Position numbers and translations under genes: made by a program. This document shows positions 50,768-58,689 of a stretch of 61,241 nucleotides of DNA, piece by piece (the stretch's first letter is position 1; each line of letters begins with the position of its first letter). The notes under the pieces were generated by a model. The model searched no databases. It was not told the DNA's origin and saw only the letters and a list, made by a program, of their open reading frames with translations. Origin of the DNA: Cloacibacillus sp. (lineage in GTDB: Bacteria > Synergistota > Synergistia > Synergistales > Synergistaceae); the NCBI RefSeq assembly GCF_020860125.1, contig NZ_JAJBUX010000118.1, forward strand, positions 1 through 61,241. The letters are read 5' to 3'.

Positions 50768-53047
50768 ATGGAATATCTTGCTCATATATCCGGTGACTTG
50801 ACGCGAACGCAGCCTTTGGATGAGCACTTGACGAACACGGCAAAGACCGCCTCGCAATTTGCTGCTGCGATGGGCGAATCTGCATGCGCATATATGATAG
50901 GGATACTGCATGATCAAGGTAAGTACCGCAATTCATGGATGTGTTATTTAAAAAAGGCCTCCGGATATGATCCCTCAATTCCTGACGAATTGTGTGAACG
51001 TGGCACGCATTCCACCGCCGGAGCCGCTTGGCTGTTAAATAATATGTCACAACCGGAATCTCTGCTTCTTTCATACACAATTCTTGGCCATCACGCCGGG
51101 CTTCCGGATTTTTATGATGGCTGCGGGGAGAGTCTGACGTCAAGGCTTTTCGAAGATGGTATATTAAAGGCAGGGCTTCTTGAAGAGATAAATTTCGGCG
51201 AAGTAAAGATCCCGGAGGTCGTCTTTCCCTCTCAAAAAATTGCGGAAATGCAGGATGAATATAAGCATCTTTGGGTCAGGCTGATCTTTTCATCTTTGGT
51301 GGACTCGGATTATTTAGACACCGAGAAGTTCATGGATAACGATGTAAATGCGGCAAGGGGCACGCGTGCCACGCTTGCACAGCTCAAAGAGAGGTTTGAC
51401 TCTTTTATGGAGTCCAAATGCGCTTCCGCATCGCAGACCCAGGTCAATAAGATTAGAGCGGAGATACTTAAGCAATGTATTTTGGCCGCTAGGGGTCCTG
51501 CGGGTTTTTATTCGCTGACTGTTCCCACCGGAGGCGGCAAAACTCTTTCTGCGATGGCTTTTGCATTGGAACATGCCCTGAAAAATAATAAGCGGCGCGT
51601 CATAATGGCCATTCCATACACCAGCATTATAGAACAGACTGCCAAAACTTATAAATACGGAACCGATGACGATGAAAAAATAAAAATAATGAAGGAGCGC
51701 GGCGAATTTCTTTTTGGAGAAGAAAATGTGCTGGAACATCACAGCAATATTGACCCGGATAAAGAGCTTTATATGAATTTCCTCGCCTCACAGAATTGGG
51801 ATGCTCCGGTGGTGGTGACGACCAATGTCCAGCTCTTTGAATCACTTCTTGCCGCGAAGCCTTCCCGCTGCCGCAAGCTTCATAATCTTGCGCATAGTGT
51901 CATTATTTTAGACGAGGCTCAGAAGATCCCGGCGGAGTATCTGCATCCGGTATTGTCGGTCCTTAAGGGACTGGTGAAATACTTTGGCGTCACGGTCCTC
52001 TTCTGTACAGCCACACAACCGGCACTTACCGGCCAGATTGGTTCATCCAATACATGTATTGAGGGTATCAGCGGGTGTACTGAGATCATAAAGGACCCTG
52101 TACGGCTATATGAAGATCTGAAGCGTGTAGAGTATATGGTCTATAAAAACGATATAAATGTCAGATCTTCATGGGAAGAGATTGCTGAAGAGCTGAAAAA
52201 AGTTTCGCAGGTGTTGTGTATAGTAAATAAACGCCGAGACTGCCGCGAGTTAATGAAATATATGCCTGAGGGAACAATACAGCTTTCAGGGCTAATGTGC
52301 GGCGAAGAGATAAGCTCCATTATTACTGAAATAAAGCAGCTCCTTAAAGAGGGCAGACCTGTGCGTGTTGTCTCAACACAGCTCATTGAGGCTGGCGTGG
52401 ATTTAGATTTTCCCGAGGTTTGGCGCGCTCTTGCCCAGCTGGATTCAATTGTTCAGGCGGCTGGGCGAGCCAACAGGGAGGGAAGGTTAAAAGATGATTC
52501 CGGTAACCCCAGACTTGGCAGAGTCGTTGTTTTCAATCCCGAGTCGGAACCTTTCGGTGAGATAAAGATTGGGGCGCAGATAACGTCCAGCTTGGCGCGC
52601 AAAGCCGACTATTTTGATTCCCTATCTGCCGGTTCTTTTAATTTGTATTTCAAAAAATTCTATGCGGAGCACCAAAAACTTGATAAATGTGACTATGAAA
52701 AGCTGCTTGTCGATGAAACGGACTGCGGCAGGTTCCAGTTCAGGAGTTTTGCGGAGGAGTTTAAGCTCATTGATACCTCCGGACAAAAAACTGTTTTTGT
52801 TCCCTTTGCCGATGGCGAAAAACTGATCTGCCAGCTGCGCGAAGGACATCCGGACCGCAGACTGATGTGCCGGCTGCAGCGTTTCTCAGTAAACATTCCC
52901 GTCTGTCTTTTTAACGATATCTATCAGAAAGGAGGCATCGAGGTCGTAAATAATTATTATGTTTTAAACAACGGTTTTTATGAACCCGGTAAGGGGGTGC
53001 TTATGGGCGAATTCTATAACTATGACGACCATAACTTTATCTATTGA
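50768..53047 (+). CDS. cas3: Type I-C CRISPR helicase-nuclease Cas3
   Basis: 759 residues. The N-terminal HD nuclease has DEHLTNTA, GILHDQGKY and ILGHHAGLPD. The superfamily 2 helicase has Walker A TVPTGGGKTLSA, the DEAQ-box ILDEAQKIP, motif III FCTATQPA and motif VI VQAAGRANREG. It unwinds and degrades target DNA after Cascade recognition. GGAGGG eight bases before the ATG fixes the start. It is the first gene of an intact I-C operon. Confidence 0.97.
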   Translation: MEYLAHISGDLTRTQPLDEHLTNTAKTASQFAAAMGESACAYMIGILHDQGKYRNSWMCYLKKASGYDPSIPDELCERGTHSTAGAAWLLNNMSQPESLLLSYTILGHHAGLPDFYDGCGESLTSRLFEDGILKAGLLEEINFGEVKIPEVVFPSQKIAEMQDEYKHLWVRLIFSSLVDSDYLDTEKFMDNDVNAARGTRATLAQLKERFDSFMESKCASASQTQVNKIRAEILKQCILAARGPAGFYSLTVPTGGGKTLSAMAFALEHALKNNKRRVIMAIPYTSIIEQTAKTYKYGTDDDEKIKIMKERGEFLFGEENVLEHHSNIDPDKELYMNFLASQNWDAPVVVTTNVQLFESLLAAKPSRCRKLHNLAHSVIILDEAQKIPAEYLHPVLSVLKGLVKYFGVTVLFCTATQPALTGQIGSSNTCIEGISGCTEIIKDPVRLYEDLKRVEYMVYKNDINVRSSWEEIAEELKKVSQVLCIVNKRRDCRELMKYMPEGTIQLSGLMCGEEISSIITEIKQLLKEGRPVRVVSTQLIEAGVDLDFPEVWRALAQLDSIVQAAGRANREGRLKDDSGNPRLGRVVVFNPESEPFGEIKIGAQITSSLARKADYFDSLSAGSFNLYFKKFYAEHQKLDKCDYEKLLVDETDCGRFQFRSFAEEFKLIDTSGQKTVFVPFADGEKLICQLREGHPDRRLMCRLQRFSVNIPVCLFNDIYQKGGIEVVNNYYVLNNGFYEPGKGVLMGEFYNYDDHNFIY

Positions 53048-53062
53048 TGAGGAGGGGTGTGG

Positions 53063-53773
53063 ATGGAATTTCATGATCCTGTCTATTGTCTGGAAGTATG
53101 GGGAGATTACGCCTGCTTTACGCGTCCGGAGCTTAAAGTTGAACGCGTCAGCTATGACATAATAACACCGTCTTCCGCGAGGATGATTTTTCAGACTGTA
53201 TTTTGGAAACCGGCGATCAGATGGCAGGTCGAAAGGATTGATCTGCTAAATCCTATACGCTGGATATCTGTCAGACGGAATGAAACGGCAAAGCTGTGTT
53301 CTCCTAATGTAAAAAGTTTCTACATTGAGGAGGTGCGGCAACAGAAGTCGGGGCTTTTTCTGCGGGATGTTAGATACAGGATTTTCGCGAGGCAGATATA
53401 TCTTCCCCCGGATAAACGGCCGCAGGCTAAAAAAGCGATCAGCGAGGAATTCTATGATATGGAGGAGCGTGAGACTAACCGCAGAGACGAGAATCCCGGA
53501 AAGTACCATGCTATGTTTGAAAGAAGAGCGAAAAAGGGGCAATGCCTCTTCCAGCCATACTTGGGATGCCGTGAATTCAGCTGTTACTTCAAGCTTATAG
53601 CGGAAGCCGCGGCAGAGGCGCCTCCGATACGAGAAACGCGGGATCTGGGTCTGATGCTCTACGATATGGATTACAGCGACGAGGCCGATATCACGCCGAT
53701 GTTTTTCAGAGCGCAGATGAAGGACGGTACAGTCCTTGTGCCGCAGCCTGAGAGTGAGATGATATACAGATGA
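53063..53773 (+). CDS. cas5c: Cas5c (Cas5d), crRNA-processing Cascade subunit
   Basis: About 236 residues. In type I-C, which has no Cas6, this RAMP protein cuts pre-crRNA and caps the 5' handle. The N-terminal EVWGDYACFTRPELKVERVS and TPSSARMIFQTVFWKPAIRW segments are typical. ATG 53063 follows GAGGAGGGG; a GTG at 53057 lies within that site. Its stop overlaps the cas8c start as ATGA. Confidence 0.96.
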   Translation: MEFHDPVYCLEVWGDYACFTRPELKVERVSYDIITPSSARMIFQTVFWKPAIRWQVERIDLLNPIRWISVRRNETAKLCSPNVKSFYIEEVRQQKSGLFLRDVRYRIFARQIYLPPDKRPQAKKAISEEFYDMEERETNRRDENPGKYHAMFERRAKKGQCLFQPYLGCREFSCYFKLIAEAAAEAPPIRETRDLGLMLYDMDYSDEADITPMFFRAQMKDGTVLVPQPESEMIYR

Positions 53774-55506
53774 TATTACAGGCGCTCGCGGACTATTACA
53801 TTAGAGAATCTAAAAGAAAACAAAGCCGTATAGCCCCCTACGGTATGGAGAAAAAAGAGATCAAGTTCATTATTGAAATTGATGAAAATGGCGATTTTGT
53901 TAATTTGATAGACACGCGAACTGACGGTAAAAATGGCAAAATAATTCTTGTGCCAAAATCAATAGGCAGATCCGGCTCTAACAGCTGGCAGACAGCCAAC
54001 CTGCTGTGGGACCATTATGGATATGTTCTGGGACAGTCTCAGCTTAACAAAGATAATATCAATGCGTCGGGACAGAAGGAGTCTTTTATCGCCAAGCTCG
54101 AGTCTTTGCCGGAAGAGTTAAAAGAGAACAGGGAGATCTCTGCCGTCAGGAAGTTCTATAAAGGGGATGGCGTTCGAAAGGTCTTAGAGCATCAGAACTG
54201 GCCAAAGTGCCATAAGATACCCGGGTGTAATCTCACTTTTCAGCTTGACGATGAAAGCGTACCTGTGACAGAAAATGTTGAACTTCGCAGATGGCTATCC
54301 ACTCAAAATGAAGAGCAGGAAAATTTTGACGACAAGACGGGGAAGATAATTGGAAGATGTCTCGTCACCGGAGAAGTCGGTGAAATTGCCAGAACGCATT
54401 CTAAAGTGAGGATTGGCGGAAATCAGGCTACTCTTGTAGGATTCCAAAAAGACAGCGGTTATGATTCATATGGCAAAGAGCAAGGATATAACGCACCGAT
54501 ATCTCAAAAGGCGCAGTTCTATTATGTTACAGCTTTAAACACGCTTTTAAATTCAGAGTATAACCGGATGAACCTGGGAGACGTGGTGTTGCTCTTCTGG
54601 ACGGCTCCTAAAATTCTTACTGACGAGACGGCGGAAAAGGCTGAAAAGGGCGTTAAGCTTATGTGTAGTTCTCTCAAAGACAACGCCAATCTGGGGACTG
54701 AAAATGTAAAAAATATTTTTGAATCAATTTTTACCGGTAAAATTCCAAGTGATGTTGGAGACCGTTTTTACATTCTCGGTCTGTCTCCAAACAAAGCCAG
54801 GATCAGTGTAGTTTTTTGGAAAAACGGCAGCATTAAAGAAATAGCACAAAACATTCTCCAATACTTCAAAGACATAGAAATTATTAAAAATTCAGAATGG
54901 AGGGATATTACATTTAGGGATATTTTATCTTCTTCGGAATATAAGGGGAAAGTTGAAAATGTTCCGCCGAACATGATACCGGCTTTGATATACTCCGTGT
55001 TTAACGGTATGCCATATCCATCGGCGCTCTTTGGCCACATTATGGAAAGGGTACGGGCGGAAAGAAATCCCACTGTTTCGCGAGTTGCATTTATTAAGGC
55101 GTATCTGAATCGAAAATATAAAAATATAAAAGGAGTTGAAATAATAATGGGCCTCGACAGGGAAAATGTACTCCCAGCCTACAGGCTGGGGCGGCTCTTT
55201 GCCGTTCTTGAAAAAATTCAGGAGGAGGCGAATCCCGGGATCAACGCAACGATACGCGACCGGTTCTACGGTGCAATGTCCTCATGCCCGGCCTCCGTTT
55301 TTCCCATCTTGATAAGGCTTATGAATCATCATCTGGGAAAGCTCTCGGTGGAACGTAAAAATAAATTAGAGAGTGAAATCACGGAAATATTCTCATCATT
55401 GCAGCCGGAGGTGATGCCAAAGCACCTTTACCTGGAGGAACAGGGATATTTTGCCATCGGGTATTACCACGAACGTCAGTATCTATATCCACAAAAAGAA
55501 AATTAA
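53770..55506 (+). CDS. cas8c: Cas8c (Csd1), large Cascade subunit
   Basis: 578 residues, the usual Csd1 length. Recognisable segments include LLWDHYGYVLGQS, CLVTGEVGEIARTH and GYDSYGKEQGYNAPIS. It recognises the PAM and the start of the target. In other I-C systems an internal start in this gene yields a small Cas11c; GGAG-rich sites before internal Met codons near the 3' end could serve that here, but I did not fix one. Confidence 0.96.
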   Translation: MILQALADYYIRESKRKQSRIAPYGMEKKEIKFIIEIDENGDFVNLIDTRTDGKNGKIILVPKSIGRSGSNSWQTANLLWDHYGYVLGQSQLNKDNINASGQKESFIAKLESLPEELKENREISAVRKFYKGDGVRKVLEHQNWPKCHKIPGCNLTFQLDDESVPVTENVELRRWLSTQNEEQENFDDKTGKIIGRCLVTGEVGEIARTHSKVRIGGNQATLVGFQKDSGYDSYGKEQGYNAPISQKAQFYYVTALNTLLNSEYNRMNLGDVVLLFWTAPKILTDETAEKAEKGVKLMCSSLKDNANLGTENVKNIFESIFTGKIPSDVGDRFYILGLSPNKARISVVFWKNGSIKEIAQNILQYFKDIEIIKNSEWRDITFRDILSSSEYKGKVENVPPNMIPALIYSVFNGMPYPSALFGHIMERVRAERNPTVSRVAFIKAYLNRKYKNIKGVEIIMGLDRENVLPAYRLGRLFAVLEKIQEEANPGINATIRDRFYGAMSSCPASVFPILIRLMNHHLGKLSVERKNKLESEITEIFSSLQPEVMPKHLYLEEQGYFAIGYYHERQYLYPQKEN

Positions 55507-55520
55507 AGGAGGATATTGTT

Positions 55521-56483
55521 ATGAGTGAACTTAAAAATAAATACGATTTTATGTTCTTTTTTGATGTTAAGGACGGTAATCCAAACGGTGATCCCGACGC
55601 GGGAAATCTTCCGCGCATTGACGCCGAAACTGGCGATGGACTTGTAACGGATGTCTGTATCAAAAGAAAGATACGCAATTATTTCCAGACGGTATCGCCA
55701 GATAAGTATGGTTTTGACATTTTTGTAAAGGAAAAGGCCGTCTTAAATAACATGATCGGGGCAATGTACGATGAACAAAACGGCGGCAGGGTTCCCACAA
55801 CTCCGACCGAAAGCCAGGAATTTGAAGATAAGACGCAGGCTGGGATGTGCAGGAAATATTTTGACATACGGGCTTTTGGCGCGGTGATGAGCACCGGAAA
55901 TAAAGAAGAGGCAGAGGGTTCTTCCGATGCGGCTGAATCATTAGAGGAAGAAAAAGGCGATAAGAAGAAAAAGGGAGCGGGAAAGGGGAAAATAGTTAAA
56001 AAAGCCGGACAGGTGAGAGGGCCTGTGCAGTTTACCTTTTCCAGATCCGTTGAACCAGTTATCGCGCAAGAACACGCAATCACCCGAATGGCCGTGACGA
56101 ATGAAAAGGACATAGAGAAGGAACGTACAATGGGACGTAAATTTACCATTCCCTACGGCCTCTATTGCGGATACGGTTTTATTTCGCCGCAGCTTGCAGG
56201 AAAAACAAGATTCACAGAAGAAGATCTGCAGGAGCTCTGGAAGGCGATGGAAAATATGTTTGAATTTGATCATTCAGCGGCGCGGGGACTGATGAGCCTT
56301 AGGAAACTGATTGTCTTCAAACATGATTCAGCGCTAGGTGACAGACCTGCGCAAGAGCTTTTTGACAGAGTAAAATGTGAACGTGCCACAGAAGGTCCTG
56401 CTCGCAGCTTCAGTGATTATATAATCAACGTAGATGGAAAATCCAATAAAAAGGTATTTGAAGAGATCCCGGCGAAATCGTAA
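55521..56483 (+). CDS. cas7c: Cas7c (Csd2), Cascade backbone subunit
   Basis: 320 residues of the Csd2/Csh2 RAMP family. It opens with KYDFMFFFDVKDGNPNGDPD, the conserved glycine/aspartate segment, and continues TDVCIKRKIRNYF. A Glu/Lys-rich insertion at about 135-165 is flexible. Several copies polymerise along the crRNA. AAAGGAGGA lies before the ATG. The stop overlaps the cas4 start by one base (TAATG). Confidence 0.97.
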   Translation: MSELKNKYDFMFFFDVKDGNPNGDPDAGNLPRIDAETGDGLVTDVCIKRKIRNYFQTVSPDKYGFDIFVKEKAVLNNMIGAMYDEQNGGRVPTTPTESQEFEDKTQAGMCRKYFDIRAFGAVMSTGNKEEAEGSSDAAESLEEEKGDKKKKGAGKGKIVKKAGQVRGPVQFTFSRSVEPVIAQEHAITRMAVTNEKDIEKERTMGRKFTIPYGLYCGYGFISPQLAGKTRFTEEDLQELWKAMENMFEFDHSAARGLMSLRKLIVFKHDSALGDRPAQELFDRVKCERATEGPARSFSDYIINVDGKSNKKVFEEIPAKS

Positions 56484-57154
56484 TGTACGCCGATGATGAT
56501 CTCCTTCTGATATCAGGTCTGCAGCATCTGGCCTTCTGCGAAAGGCAGTGGATGCTCATTCATGTCGAACAGCTATGGGCCGAGAATCTTCTTACCATCG
56601 AGGGAGATCATCTGCACACGAATGTGCACCAGATCGGGAGTGAAAGCCGTGGCGAGGTCAAACTCGCCACGGGTCTCCAGCTCCGTTCGTCGGAGCTTGG
56701 CCTTTACGGCATAGCGGATATGGTTGAATTCTATCGCGACGACGAAAATGGCGTCATCATACCAAGCTTTAAAGATAAGACAAAAAGATGGAGGCCGTAT
56801 CCCGTAGAATACAAACGCGGGCGCAGACGTTGGGATATCGCGGACGAAGTGCAGATGTGCGCACAGGCTATTTGCCTTGAGGAGATGTTGTGCTGCTCTA
56901 TTACAGAGGGCGCTATCTTTTATGGTGAACCAAAGAGAAGAACAAAAATAGCACTTACTGAGGAGCTGCGCAGTGAAGTTGCCGCAAAATGCAACAGGGC
57001 GCGCCTTTTGGCCTCCGGCGCGGAGACACCGGCCTATACGCCTGGAAAACAATGTAAAAATTGTTCTATGCGGGAGCATTGCATGCCAGAAGAAACTCAT
57101 TTGGCGGACAGATCGCGGAAATATTTAGACAATATATTTAAGCAGAAATGTTGA
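56483..57154 (+). CDS. cas4: Cas4 RecB-like nuclease
   Basis: 223 residues. The iron-sulfur cysteines are one near the N-terminus (LAFCERQW) and a C-terminal cluster (CKNCSMREHC). The RecB nuclease motif YPVEYKRGRRR with QMCAQAICLEEM lies between. Cas4 trims prespacers and selects those with the right PAM before Cas1-Cas2 integration. Confidence 0.95.
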   Translation: MYADDDLLLISGLQHLAFCERQWMLIHVEQLWAENLLTIEGDHLHTNVHQIGSESRGEVKLATGLQLRSSELGLYGIADMVEFYRDDENGVIIPSFKDKTKRWRPYPVEYKRGRRRWDIADEVQMCAQAICLEEMLCCSITEGAIFYGEPKRRTKIALTEELRSEVAAKCNRARLLASGAETPAYTPGKQCKNCSMREHCMPEETHLADRSRKYLDNIFKQKC

Positions 57155-57170
57155 CCTTGGGGGAAAGACA

Positions 57171-58205
57171 ATGAAAAGATTGCTGAACAGCCTCTTTGTA
57201 ATGACCCAGGGAGCGTGGCTTTCCCAAAAAGGAGAAAACATAATAGTTCACCTGAATAAAGAGGAAAGCCGTGCCTTCCCGATTCACATATTTGACTCTG
57301 TGCTGTGTTTCGGGCAGGTAAGCGTGACACCGCCGCTTATGGGGGTTTGTGCTGAGCATGGAGTGTCAATCTCTTTCTTCACTGAATATGGGAAATTTTT
57401 GGCTTCGGTTCATGGTCCTGTCAGTGGAAATGTCCTCCTTCGCAAAGAGCAATATCGTATATCAGACTCACCGCAGCGCAGCGCCAGCATCGTACGGAGC
57501 CTTCTTGCGGCAAAAATAAGCAACAGCCGTGTTGTCCTCCAACGTTTCTTACGGGATCATCCGCAGGGTGGTACTATAGAAAAATTTTTTAGGGAGAATA
57601 TCGGCCAGCTTGAAGGGTATCTTGCGCAGCTTCGCGACAAAGACAACATAGAAGAGATGCGTGGGATAGAGGGGATATCGGCAAGGCTCTACTTTGATCT
57701 GTTTGATAAACTCATAATACAGCAGAATGACGACTTTAAATTCACAGAAAGAAACAGACGCCCGCCAAGGGACAGGGTGAATGCGATGCTCTCTTTCGTC
57801 TACACACTCCTTACAAACGACGTAAAATCAGCGCTGCATGGCGTTGGGCTGGATCCCGCCGTAGGTTTTTTGCACAAAGACAGGCCCGGGCGCGCAAGCT
57901 TGGCTCTTGATATGATGGAAGAGTTCAGGAGTTGGTGGGCTGACAGATTTGTACTCTCCCTCATAAACCTTAAGCAGGTCAAGGGCTCAGGGTTCACATT
58001 TTCAGAAAGTGGAGCCGTTATCATGACCGAGGAGGCGCGCAAAACGGTGATATCCGAGTGGCAGTCACGCAAACAGGACGAAGTGATTCATCCATATACT
58101 GGTGAAAAAATTCTGATAGGCCAGCTGCCTCATCTTCAGGCTATGCTGCTTGCACGGCACATACGCGGCGATATGCAGGAATACCCGCCATATATCTGGA
58201 AGTAG
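57171..58205 (+). CDS. cas1: Cas1 integrase (type I-C)
   Basis: 344 residues. Metal ligands lie in the EEMRGIEGISARLYFDLFD helix (Glu), GFLHKDRPGRASLALDMMEEF (His and Asp/Glu). It forms the Cas1-Cas2 complex that inserts new spacers at the leader end. GGGGGAAAGACA precedes the ATG. Confidence 0.97.
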   Translation: MKRLLNSLFVMTQGAWLSQKGENIIVHLNKEESRAFPIHIFDSVLCFGQVSVTPPLMGVCAEHGVSISFFTEYGKFLASVHGPVSGNVLLRKEQYRISDSPQRSASIVRSLLAAKISNSRVVLQRFLRDHPQGGTIEKFFRENIGQLEGYLAQLRDKDNIEEMRGIEGISARLYFDLFDKLIIQQNDDFKFTERNRRPPRDRVNAMLSFVYTLLTNDVKSALHGVGLDPAVGFLHKDRPGRASLALDMMEEFRSWWADRFVLSLINLKQVKGSGFTFSESGAVIMTEEARKTVISEWQSRKQDEVIHPYTGEKILIGQLPHLQAMLLARHIRGDMQEYPPYIWK

Positions 58206-58214
58206 GAATGAGAG

Positions 58215-58505
58215 ATGCTCGTTGTGGTAAGCTATGACGTCAATGTCAGCAGTGAAGGCGGTGCGAAGCGTCTAAGGAAAATCGCCAAACTCTGTGAAAA
58301 CCATGGACAGAGAGTCCAGTTCTCTGTCTTTGAATGTCTGGTTGACCCGGTACAATGGTCCGAGTTAAAATTTCAGTTAGAGAAGAGCATTGATAATCAG
58401 AAAGATAGCCTAAGATATTACTTTTTGGGAGCAAACTGGCAAAGAAGAGTAGAACATGTCGGAGTGAAAGAACCATATGATCCTCAAGGATTGCTTTTGC
58501 TGTAA
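58215..58505 (+). CDS. cas2: Cas2 (type I-C)
   Basis: 96 residues, a ferredoxin-like fold starting MLVVVSYDVNVSSEGGAKRL, with the family FSVFECLVDP segment. It is the structural partner of Cas1. It lies 9 bases after cas1. Confidence 0.96.
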   Translation: MLVVVSYDVNVSSEGGAKRLRKIAKLCENHGQRVQFSVFECLVDPVQWSELKFQLEKSIDNQKDSLRYYFLGANWQRRVEHVGVKEPYDPQGLLLL

Positions 58506-58689
58506 CATGTATATTTGTGTGTGCGCGAACCCCAAGCATCCGAAAAAATGTTAGAGGGCTCGCGCTCTTGTCTATATCTGGCTTATACAAAGTTTATTTA
58601 AAAAACGTACCATGAAAAAGCGAACGAAAAGATGCGTTCGCGCAATAAGGGAAATTTTTGTTAAAATGAGTGCCTTTGGAAGCACTGCC
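58506..58689 (+). promoter_or_regulatory. CRISPR leader
   Basis: 184 bases between cas2 and the first repeat. A GCGCGAACCC/GGGCTCGCGC stem (58520-58566 area) may terminate the cas transcript. GCGAACG (58620-58626) and CGTTCGC (58634-58640) form a second hairpin. TTAAAAT near 58661 is a candidate -10 for pre-crRNA. The final bases adjoining the repeat are where Cas1-Cas2 would dock. Confidence 0.8.
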